Assembly: GCA_964372855.1 (NCBI GenBank)
Contig: CAYJRY010000064.1
Location: forward strand, 1 to 5,486
DNA from: JACOXT01 sp964372855
GTDB lineage: Bacteria; Patescibacteriota; Microgenomatia; Levybacterales; UBA12049
DNA length: 5,486 nucleotides
Direction of reading: 5' to 3'
A model generated the notes under the pieces. That model saw only the letters and a list, made by a program, of their open reading frames with translations, was not told the origin of the DNA and did not search any database. The position numbers and the translations under genes were made by a program. Positions 1-5,199 of the stretch are shown here, one piece after another; position 1 is the stretch's first letter, and each line of letters starts with the position of its first letter.

Positions 1-20
1 TTAATTATTGATTCTTTCTT

Positions 21-1586
21 ATGAAATATGCTCTTATTAGCGTTTTTGATAAGACAGGAATAGTCGATTTTGCGTCTTCATTAGTAAGGCATGGATATAA
101 AATTATTTCAACCGGTGGTACTGCAAAAATACTTAATCAAAATAATATCGATGTTATTCCAATCCAAGAGATAACTGGAAATCCTGAAAGTTTTAATGGA
201 AGAATGAAAACTATTAGTTTTGAGATAGAATCGGGTATACTTTTTGATCGTTCAAATAAATCCCACATAAAACAAGCAAAAGATCTCAAAATTAAACCAA
301 TCGATATTGTTGTTTGTAATCTTTATCCCTTTGAGGAAACAATCGCAAAACCTAAAGCAACTTTAGGTGAAGTTATAGACAATATAGATGTGGGAGGGCC
401 GACAATGATCCGAGCCGCTGCAAAAAACTTTCAACACGTCGTTATTGTCACTGATCCGAATGATTATAACGAAATAAGTTCGTTGCTACATAGCAATAAA
501 CTTTATGAGGAAAAAAGGAGAAAATTAGCTTCCAAAGCTTTTGCACATCTATCTATTTACGATTCTCAAATCGCAAGATATTTAGAATCTGAGCTTTTCC
601 CAGAAAATTACACTATTCCTGGGAGAAAATTTATTGACCTTCGATATGGAGAAAATCCTCACCAACAAGCTGCAGCCTACTTTGAGCCAAATACAAAATC
701 ACCTCTAAAAAATCTCAAAAGAATTTCTGGCAGAGAATTATCTCTTGTAAACTTAACTGATATAAATGCAGGACTTGAATCGGTAATGCTTTTTAATGAT
801 CCATGTGCTGTTGTCATTAAACATAATAGTCCATGTGGGATAGCTCTTGGAAAAAGCTCAATTGAGTCTTTGAAAAGGGCAATAGATTCAGATCCAGAAT
901 CCTCATATGGTGGGGTAATTGTACTTAATAAAACGATAGATAGAAAAGCCTCTGAAATTATCGCATCTTTTAAGGATGAGAGAGGAGGAAATATTGATAT
1001 TATTTCAGCCCCAATTATAACAAAAGAAGCAAAAAAGATTTTAATAAAAACAAGGAAAAATATGGGAATATATTCTTTTGGAAAAATTCGAACTTCAAAC
1101 TTCAAACTTCGAAATTCCCATTTGATGAATATCAAATGGATTAATGGGGGATTTGTTCTGCAGACACAAGATAGCAATATTGAAGAGTCGTTTAAAAATT
1201 GGAAAATAGTGACAAAGAAAAAACCTACTTCAAAAGAAATAATACAAATGGAAATCGCATGGAAATTTATCTCAAGAATTAGATCCAATGCTGTTATTGT
1301 TGTTGATAAAAATCTTCCCATGACTCGAGGAATAGGTTCAGGTCAGACTTCAAGAGTAAGATCAACAAAAATTGCGCTTGAACAAGCTGGAAAATACGCA
1401 AGTGGTGCCATACTTGCTAGTGACAGCTTCTTCCCATTTGATGATAGTGTTAAACTCTGTTCTAAATATGGAATATCTGCGATAGTTCAGCAAGGTGGTT
1501 CAATCAATGACAAATTATCAATAGAAGCAGCAAATATTGCAGGTATTTCTATGGTTTTTACCGGAAGACGAGCATTTTGGCACTAA
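21..1586 (+). CDS. purH: Bifunctional AICAR formyltransferase / IMP cyclohydrolase (PurH)
   Basis: This cytosolic enzyme catalyses the last two steps of de novo IMP synthesis: formyl transfer from 10-formyl-THF to AICAR, then ring closure to IMP. The MGS-like cyclohydrolase domain covers about residues 1-195, with STGGT at 30-34, GRMKT at 60-64, LYPF at 101-104, NIDVGGPTMIRAAAKN at 121-136. The transformylase domain follows, with RYGENPHQ at 208-215, LVNLTDINAGLE at 242-253, the catalytic Lys267-His268 in VIKHNSPCG, SNA at 422-424 and ASDSFFPF at 466-473. The 521-aa length is normal for the family, and the protein ends in the usual aromatic-His tail. The ATG at 21 gives the expected N-terminus (MKYALISVFDKTG) but has no Shine-Dalgarno sequence; only 20 nt of upstream sequence are visible. 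Oddities: the usual HPK-x-HGG stretch after GRxKT reads ISFEIESG, and a heptamer repeat encodes residues 358-364. The function call is firm. Confidence 0.97.
   Translation: MKYALISVFDKTGIVDFASSLVRHGYKIISTGGTAKILNQNNIDVIPIQEITGNPESFNGRMKTISFEIESGILFDRSNKSHIKQAKDLKIKPIDIVVCNLYPFEETIAKPKATLGEVIDNIDVGGPTMIRAAAKNFQHVVIVTDPNDYNEISSLLHSNKLYEEKRRKLASKAFAHLSIYDSQIARYLESELFPENYTIPGRKFIDLRYGENPHQQAAAYFEPNTKSPLKNLKRISGRELSLVNLTDINAGLESVMLFNDPCAVVIKHNSPCGIALGKSSIESLKRAIDSDPESSYGGVIVLNKTIDRKASEIIASFKDERGGNIDIISAPIITKEAKKILIKTRKNMGIYSFGKIRTSNFKLRNSHLMNIKWINGGFVLQTQDSNIEESFKNWKIVTKKKPTSKEIIQMEIAWKFISRIRSNAVIVVDKNLPMTRGIGSGQTSRVRSTKIALEQAGKYASGAILASDSFFPFDDSVKLCSKYGISAIVQQGGSINDKLSIEAANIAGISMVFTGRRAFWH
1092..1112 (+). 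repeat. Three-copy 7-bp tandem repeat inside purH
   Basis: There are three adjacent units: ACTTCAA, ACTTCAA, ACTTCGA. Together they span 21 bp, exactly seven codons (Thr358 to Arg364, TSNFKLR), so the frame is kept. They lie in a variable stretch just before the conserved WINGG segment of the transformylase domain. The tract is flanked by TTCGAA at 1087-1092 and 1108-1113. Confidence 0.8.
1118..1139 (+). repeat. Perfect 9-bp inverted repeat (hairpin) inside purH
   Basis: The arms CCATTTGAT (1118-1126) and ATCAAATGG (1131-1139) are exact reverse complements around a 4-nt loop, GAAT. The hairpin sits 5 bp after the heptamer tract and codes for residues 366-373. There is no T-run after it, so it is not an intrinsic terminator. 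It may be part of the same inserted element as the heptamers. Confidence 0.6.
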
Positions 1587-1598
1587 GCTATGATATAT

Positions 1599-1661
1599 AG
1601 AAATTAAGATATTGAGATATTAGGTTGTAAATGCTATTATACAATCAATTTCTTAATTTCT
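1599..1661. repeat. Period-8 AAATTRAG-like repeats in inverted orientation
   Basis: On the + strand three imperfect octamers run in tandem: AAATTAAG (1601-1608), ATATTGAG (1609-1616), ATATTAGG (1617-1624). On the - strand the same motif appears at 1652-1659 (AAATTAAG) and 1644-1651 (AAATTGAT). As a result, AGAAATTAAGA at 1599-1609 and its exact complement at 1651-1661 form an 11-bp inverted repeat with a 41-nt loop. A 14-bp near-copy of 1608-1621 recurs at 1667-1680 with one mismatch. The repeat fills most of the purH-microORF spacer and overlaps the promoter there. Confidence 0.6.
1612..1640 (+). promoter_or_regulatory. Sigma-70-type promoter upstream of micro-ORF and recG
   Basis: TTGAGA (-35, 1612-1617) and TATTAT (-10, 1635-1640) are separated by 17 bp. 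The predicted start of transcription is near 1647, giving a leader of about 23 nt before the ATG at 1670. It would drive the micro-ORF and, through it, recG. The -35 lies inside the octamer repeat, and the surrounding AT-richness raises the chance of a false match. Confidence 0.5.
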
Positions 1662-1669
1662 TTACGGAT

Positions 1670-1771
1670 ATGGAGATATTTAACAAACACAAATGGATTT
1701 GGAAAATAATTGTTATCATATCGGCAATCGCACTTATTGCAACATCTGTTCTTCCATTATTTAGTCTTTAA
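1670..1771 (+). CDS. Putative 33-aa single-span membrane micro-protein
   Basis: The ORF encodes 33 residues and ends in TAA. The N-terminal part is short and basic (MEIFNKHKWIWK); the rest is one hydrophobic segment (about residues 10-33, IIVIISAIALIATSVLPLFSL), long enough for one membrane span with the basic end probably cytoplasmic. It lies 23 nt downstream of the predicted transcription start, and its stop is only 9 nt before the recG ATG. That spacing suggests one transcript and possibly translational coupling to recG. An in-frame ATG at 1631 would give 46 residues, but it precedes the predicted transcript start, so 1670 is preferred. No Shine-Dalgarno sequence is seen. I do not recognise a family. 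Short basic-plus-hydrophobic ORFs of this kind do recur in Microgenomates-like genomes as far as I recall, but the coding call rests only on its shape and position. Confidence 0.5.
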   Translation: MEIFNKHKWIWKIIVIISAIALIATSVLPLFSL

Positions 1772-1780
1772 GATATAATT

Positions 1781-3811
1781 ATGGATCTCCAAGCCCCTAT
1801 TCGAAAAGGCGGGATGATTTTTAAAAGGTATGCATTAAGACTTGAGAAGCTAGGAATTTTCACTTTTGAAGATTTACTTTTTCATATTCCTAGCCGATAC
1901 GAGAATTACTCTTTAATCTCAAAAATCGAAAATGTTCAAAGAGGTGAAGTTGTAACAATTGTTGGTAAAGTTATGGAAATAAAAAATGAATATACGCGAA
2001 ATTTTAAAATGATTCAAAAAGCTAAAATCACCGATGAGACAGGAGAAATAGATGTTATTTGGTTTAATCAACCGTATTTAGTAAGAGTAATTCGTAAAAA
2101 CGATAAAATATCTTTATCAGGCAAAATAGACTTTCGTTCTCACAAAAAAGTGCTTCAATCGCCTGAATATGAAGTAATTAACGATAATTCAGACACAATT
2201 CATACTGGACGATTAGTTCCGATATATCCTGAAACACGCGGGATATCATCAAAATGGTTACGGCGTCAAATATATAAGTTAATTCAGGAACAAAAAATAA
2301 ATTTCGAAGACTATTTGCCTGACTCAATCAAAAAATACAATCTTATAGATCTGCCAACAGCTATTGAACAAATACATTTTCCTAAATCTCTTGATGACTC
2401 CAATGCCTCAAAATCTCGACTTGCTTTTGATGAGTTGTTTTTACTTCAGCTATCATCTATTCAAAGAAAAAAAGATTGGAATCAATCAATAAATTGCAAG
2501 CCTTTTTCAATTTCAAAATACAAGAAACAAATCGAGAACTTTTGGAAAAAACTTCCATTCACACTTACCAGTGCTCAAAAAAAAGCGGTTGGGGAGATAT
2601 TCAAAGATTTAAGCCAAAATAAACCAATGAATAGGCTCTTAGAAGGAGATGTAGGAAGCGGAAAAACAGTAGTGTCTGCTATCGCTATGTTTTTAAGTTA
2701 TCTTAATGGCTACCAATCAGTTTTTATGGCACCAACGGAGATTCTAGCACAGCAGCATTATAATACTATTTCTAATCTCTTATCTCCTTTTGGAATAAAA
2801 GTTGGCTTAGCAACAGGTTCAAAGAAATGGAAAATGGAAAATGGAAAATTTAAAATTGACATACTTGTTGGAACTCATGCAATCCTTGAAAAAAATATAA
2901 ACTTTGACAAACTTGGCCTTGTGGTTATCGATGAACAGCAAAGATTTGGAGTAGAACAAAGAGCAGAAATTAGAAAAAAAGGGGAAAGCCCTCATCTTCT
3001 GACTATGACAGCAACACCAATTCCCCGAACAATTGCTTTAACAATGTATGGAGATTTGGACCTATCTATCCTTGATGAAATGCCGAAAGGCAGAAAATAT
3101 ATTAAAACTTGGCTAGTCAATAAAGAAAAAAGACAATCAGCGTATAATTGGATTGAAAAAAAACTAAAAGAAACGAAAAGCCAAGCATTTATAATTTGCC
3201 CTTTTATAGAAGAGTCCGAAACCATGCAAACTGTAAAAGCCGCAAGTAAAGAATTTGCATATTTGAAAACAGAAGTATTTAAAAATTTAAAACTAGGTCT
3301 TCTACATGGCAAATTAAAATCCAAAGAAAAAGAAGATGTTTTGGGAAAATTCAGAGACAATAAAATCGACATTTTAGTCGCAACCCCAGTAGTTGAGGTT
3401 GGTATTGATATACCCAACGCTGCAATAATTGTAATTGAAGCTGCAGAACGTTTTGGGCTCTCCCAGCTTCATCAGCTAAGGGGAAGGGTGGGAAGAGGAA
3501 ATAAGCAATCTTTCTGTCTTCTCTTCACAGAATCAAAAAATCCACAAACTTTACACAGATTAAAAGCTATGGAGCACCTCAGTGTTGGAGCAGAATTGGC
3601 AGAATTAGATCTAAGACTTAGAGGTCCAGGAGAAATCTACGGCACAATGCAGCATGGAAGACGTATGCTTAAAGTAGCAAGCTTTTCGGATTTTGAATTA
3701 ATCCAAAAGACTAGACATTTTGCAGAAAAAATATTTCCATATCTCAATAAGCATCCGTTGTTGAAAGAAAAAGTAGAAAAAATCAATCTCAAACAGGTTT
3801 CTCCAGACTAA
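1781..3811 (+). CDS. recG: ATP-dependent DNA helicase RecG
   Basis: RecG is a monomeric superfamily 2 translocase that remodels stalled replication forks and branch-migrates Holliday junctions. The wedge/OB-fold region covers about residues 50-135 (VVTIVGKV to QSPEYE). The helicase core follows: Q-motif-like LTSAQKKA at 262-269, Walker A GDVGSGKT at 289-296, APTEILAQQH at 317-326, VGTHAI at 363-368, motif II DEQQRFG at 384-390, motif III TMTATPIPRT at 408-417, LLHGKLK at 507-513, VATPVVEVGIDIPNA at 533-547, and motif VI QLRGRVGRG at 565-573. The RecG C-terminal signature LRLRGPGEIYGTMQHG is at 611-626. The 676-aa length is normal. Oddities: motif II reads DEQQ where RecG usually has DEQH, the N-terminal GVGPK-type motif is not recognisable, and a heptamer repeat encodes residues 350-356. 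The start ATG has no Shine-Dalgarno sequence and sits 9 nt after the micro-ORF stop. The stop overlaps the convergent gene's stop. Confidence 0.97.
   Translation: MDLQAPIRKGGMIFKRYALRLEKLGIFTFEDLLFHIPSRYENYSLISKIENVQRGEVVTIVGKVMEIKNEYTRNFKMIQKAKITDETGEIDVIWFNQPYLVRVIRKNDKISLSGKIDFRSHKKVLQSPEYEVINDNSDTIHTGRLVPIYPETRGISSKWLRRQIYKLIQEQKINFEDYLPDSIKKYNLIDLPTAIEQIHFPKSLDDSNASKSRLAFDELFLLQLSSIQRKKDWNQSINCKPFSISKYKKQIENFWKKLPFTLTSAQKKAVGEIFKDLSQNKPMNRLLEGDVGSGKTVVSAIAMFLSYLNGYQSVFMAPTEILAQQHYNTISNLLSPFGIKVGLATGSKKWKMENGKFKIDILVGTHAILEKNINFDKLGLVVIDEQQRFGVEQRAEIRKKGESPHLLTMTATPIPRTIALTMYGDLDLSILDEMPKGRKYIKTWLVNKEKRQSAYNWIEKKLKETKSQAFIICPFIEESETMQTVKAASKEFAYLKTEVFKNLKLGLLHGKLKSKEKEDVLGKFRDNKIDILVATPVVEVGIDIPNAAIIVIEAAERFGLSQLHQLRGRVGRGNKQSFCLLFTESKNPQTLHRLKAMEHLSVGAELAELDLRLRGPGEIYGTMQHGRRMLKVASFSDFELIQKTRHFAEKIFPYLNKHPLLKEKVEKINLKQVSPD
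2827..2847 (+). repeat. Three-copy 7-bp tandem repeat inside recG
   Basis: There are three exact, adjacent ATGGAAA units. The 21-bp tract adds seven codons (WKMENGK, residues 350-356) in the loop between ATG (344-346) and VGTHA (363-367) of the first helicase lobe. In other RecG proteins this loop is variable in sequence and, as I recall, a little longer. The reading frame is preserved because three heptamers make a multiple of three. Confidence 0.8.
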
Positions 3812-4479
3812 TCCAGATTAAAAACTTCTTTTTTGTGGCACAACACATTGGGAGTAACAACCATCAGCAGTCGCTCTATTTCTTTCTCAACAGTAGAAAT
3901 AGCATCATTCTTAAGAGCTAATTGCAAATAGATATGTCGCCATGCCTTATGATAAGAAATACCTATATTATAACCAATGATATTTTTACTTTCTTCTCGC
4001 AATTTTCCCCACACCCTTATATAAATATGAGGCATCAAATTCCCAGTAAATTCTTTTTTGTTTTCTATAATTTCAAACAAAGATACCTCAAATTGCAAAG
4101 CAACTTTTAAATACCAATCTGAGGAAGTGGTTTTTCCTAACGATAAATAATCTCCATCATAAGAATAACTTGGCTCAAATGCTAATGGGAGAAGATCTTT
4201 CGGAACAAAGTTTACTAAATAAGTATAGAAGGGCTTATCTATTTGTTGGCTCTGAAGCTTGTCTTTTATATCTTCATCTTTTTTAAGAATTAAGTGCATT
4301 TCATTCCTAACTTTAATCACTTCGTCATAATAATCTCTCAAAACATTAAAGCTGTCTTTGATAACGCGGTCATATTTCTTTCTTGCTTGTTGGATTTTTT
4401 GTCCACGAGAACTAATTTCATAATTTCGTAATTCTTGTTGATTATCTAAAAAATCATTAAAGTCTCTAAATCGCGACAT
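3808..4479 (-). CDS. Hypothetical protein, 223 aa, unknown family
   Basis: I do not recognise this protein. The first 80 or so residues are charged and look helical, possibly coiled-coil (GQKIQQARKKYDRVIKDSF at 26-44, then YYDEVIKVRNEMHLILKKDEDIK at 50-72, quoted without Leu-heptad certainty). The remainder looks like a mixed alpha/beta globular domain rich in Tyr and Trp, with FYTYLVNFVP (84-93), SDWYLKVALQFEVSLFEI (120-137), HIYIRVWGKL (151-160) and YHKAWRHIYLQLALK (176-190). There is no signal peptide, membrane segment or metal-binding Cys cluster; the single Cys is at 214. The ATG at 4479 is supported by a near-consensus promoter that leaves almost no leader. It is transcribed against recG and overlaps its stop codon by 4 bp. 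It interrupts an otherwise housekeeping neighbourhood and may be lineage-specific or acquired. The long open frame and own promoter make it very likely a real gene; the function is unknown. Confidence 0.85.
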   Translation of the reverse strand: MSRFRDFNDFLDNQQELRNYEISSRGQKIQQARKKYDRVIKDSFNVLRDYYDEVIKVRNEMHLILKKDEDIKDKLQSQQIDKPFYTYLVNFVPKDLLPLAFEPSYSYDGDYLSLGKTTSSDWYLKVALQFEVSLFEIIENKKEFTGNLMPHIYIRVWGKLREESKNIIGYNIGISYHKAWRHIYLQLALKNDAISTVEKEIERLLMVVTPNVLCHKKEVFNLD

Positions 4480-4488
4480 AACATAAAT

Positions 4489-4516
4489 ATTATAAGCGTT
4501 AAAAGCTCTCAGTCAA
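4489..4516 (-). promoter_or_regulatory. Promoter of the 223-aa gene, near-leaderless
   Basis: Read on the - strand, TTGACT (-35, complement of 4511-4516) and TATAAT (-10, complement of 4489-4494) are separated by 16 bp. Eleven of twelve positions match the consensus. Transcription is predicted to begin near 4482, about 3 nt before the ATG at 4479, leaving no room for a Shine-Dalgarno sequence. Confidence 0.7.
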
Positions 4517-4525
4517 ATATAATCA

Positions 4526-4554
4526 TTGAAAGAGAACTAATAAACTGCTATAAT
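4526..4554 (+). promoter_or_regulatory. Promoter of rpmF-nusB-rnc, near-leaderless
   Basis: TTGAAA (-35, 4526-4531) and a perfect TATAAT (-10, 4549-4554) have the ideal 17-bp spacing. Transcription is predicted to begin near 4561, about 3 nt before the rpmF ATG at 4564. No Shine-Dalgarno sequence fits. This is probably the main promoter of the ribosome-biogenesis cluster. Confidence 0.75.
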
Positions 4555-4563
4555 TTCGTTAAT

Positions 4564-4770
4564 ATGCCGCAAGAACCGAAAAAGAGACATTCTAGGGCAA
4601 GAAAAGGTAAAAGAAGAGCAAGTATAAAGCTTAGTAAGCTATACTTTATTATGTGTCCTAACTGCAATAAGCCAACTCTTCCTCACATAGTGTGCAAAAA
4701 GTGCGGATACTTCGCAGGACATAAAGTTTTGACAATAAATACTACAAAAGTGACACATAAAAAAGTATGA
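4564..4770 (+). CDS. rpmF: 50S ribosomal protein L32 (bL32)
   Basis: This is a small structural protein of the large ribosomal subunit. The basic N-terminus (KKRHSRARKGKRRA, residues 6-19) matches the RNA-binding tail of bL32. A zinc-ribbon follows with four cysteines: C31 and C34 in CPNC, C44 and C47 in CKKC, then the typical GYFAGHKVL (48-56). At 68 residues it is slightly longer than common bL32 proteins, owing to a C-terminal tail of about 12 residues (TINTTKVTHKKV). The start lies 9 nt after the -10 box, so the mRNA is probably leaderless. The TGA stop lies within the first arm of the palindrome that separates it from nusB. All four zinc ligands are present, so this is the zinc-binding form. 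Confidence 0.96.
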   Translation: MPQEPKKRHSRARKGKRRASIKLSKLYFIMCPNCNKPTLPHIVCKKCGYFAGHKVLTINTTKVTHKKV

Positions 4771-4823
4771 CCCATTCGAGGCTTCGACTGAGCTCAGCCG
4801 AAGTCCTAACGCTTAGGGTCATA
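4766..4823 (+). repeat. GC-rich composite palindrome between rpmF and nusB
   Basis: Outer arms TATGACCC (4766-4773) and GGGTCATA (4816-4823) are exact complements. Inside is a near-perfect palindrome at 4782-4803, CTTCGACTGAG then CTCAGCCGAAG, with one A/C mismatch around the centre TGAGCTCA. A third small stem, CCTAA (4805-4809) with TTAGG (4813-4817), competes with the outer stem. The stretch 4771-4820 has 29 G/C of 50, far above its surroundings. There is no T-run, so it is not a typical terminator. The CTTCGAC-nnn-GCTCAG style resembles dispersed palindromic repeats found in many genomes. In RNA it would form a hairpin just upstream of nusB-rnc. Confidence 0.7.
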
Positions 4824-4825
4824 GC

Positions 4826-4830
4826 GAGGT
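4826..4830 (+). promoter_or_regulatory. Shine-Dalgarno sequence of nusB
   Basis: GAGGT lies 9 nt upstream of the nusB ATG at 4840. It is the only clear ribosome binding site in the window and supports this start for an internal operon gene. Confidence 0.6.
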
Positions 4831-4839
4831 AATCAAACT

Positions 4840-5199
4840 ATGAAAACCCCCTTGGATCCCCGACATAAGAAAAGACAACGTCTTGTCGAAGAGCTATTTA
4901 TGATGGATTTTCACAAACAAAGAGTAAGTGTTGACACTAAAAAAATCTTAAAGCATAAAGAGTTGATTGATAAAGAAATAGCTACGATAGCACCAGAATT
5001 CGCAATAGATAAGATAAATAAAACTGACCTTGCGATTCTTAGACTTGCCGTATTTGAGTTATTGATTGAAAAAAGCCAACCACCAAAAGTCATTATTGAT
5101 GAGGCGATTGAGCTTGCCAAAGAATATGGAGGTGATTCAAGTCCATCATTTATTAATGGAGCCTTGGGAAATATTAAGTATGAATCTACCAAAACTTAA
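4840..5199 (+). CDS. nusB: Transcription antitermination factor NusB, short form
   Basis: NusB is an all-helical RNA-binding protein that, with S10 (NusE), binds boxA in rRNA leaders and promotes antitermination. The C-terminal half is convincing: KTDLAILRLAVFELL (61-75), the PP-x-VIIDEAIELAKEYGG segment (81-98) and SPSFINGALGNI (101-112) match the NusB signature. The N-terminal half keeps a basic first helix (DPRHKKRQRLVEELFMMDF, 6-24). The region between the halves is short, so the protein is 119 aa against the usual 130-150. The ATG at 4840 has a good Shine-Dalgarno sequence. The gene lies downstream of rpmF with a structured spacer and overlaps rnc by 20 bp, fitting an operon for ribosome and rRNA production. 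Confidence 0.93.
   Translation: MKTPLDPRHKKRQRLVEELFMMDFHKQRVSVDTKKILKHKELIDKEIATIAPEFAIDKINKTDLAILRLAVFELLIEKSQPPKVIIDEAIELAKEYGGDSSPSFINGALGNIKYESTKT

Noticed and set aside
6..11. TATTGA 9 nt before the purH ATG as a leaderless-type -10 box
   Set aside because: It is a poor match, and the -35 region lies outside the window, so it cannot be supported.
677..1321. 214-codon open frame on the - strand
   Set aside because: It lies wholly within purH, and the translation is a low-complexity hydrophobic/Ser-rich product typical of an antisense shadow. PurH is certain here.
1774..1779. Perfect TATAAT one base before the recG ATG
   Set aside because: Transcription from it would start inside recG, near 1786, and there is no matching -35 box 16-18 bp upstream. 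It is probably chance in AT-rich DNA, unless translation begins at the internal ATG at 1814.
2992..3417. 141-codon open frame on the - strand
   Set aside because: It is antisense to the conserved helicase motifs of recG and has no recognisable domain.
3809..3834. TAATCCAGATTA followed by an A/T-rich run, considered as a terminator between recG and the - strand gene
   Set aside because: The symmetric element would have only a 2-nt loop or a 4-bp stem, and the T-run does not follow directly. It is too weak to call.
3922..4110. 62-codon open frame on the + strand
   Set aside because: It is a shadow opposite the 223-aa - strand gene, with no ribosome binding site or promoter.
4768..4770. Alternative genetic code with TGA read as Gly, as in some CPR phyla
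   Set aside because: TGA is the natural end of rpmF, right after a normal-length protein, and no other gene contains in-frame TGA.
4766..4823. Composite palindrome as an intrinsic terminator of rpmF
   Set aside because: No T-tract follows either stem, and nusB begins 17 bp later with a Shine-Dalgarno sequence and no promoter of its own.
5128..5133. GGAGGT as the ribosome binding site of rnc
   Set aside because: It lies 46 nt before the rnc ATG and codes for conserved Gly-Gly residues of NusB.
4911..5192. 93-codon open frame on the - strand
   Set aside because: It is antisense to nusB, whose conserved motifs make the + strand frame the real one.
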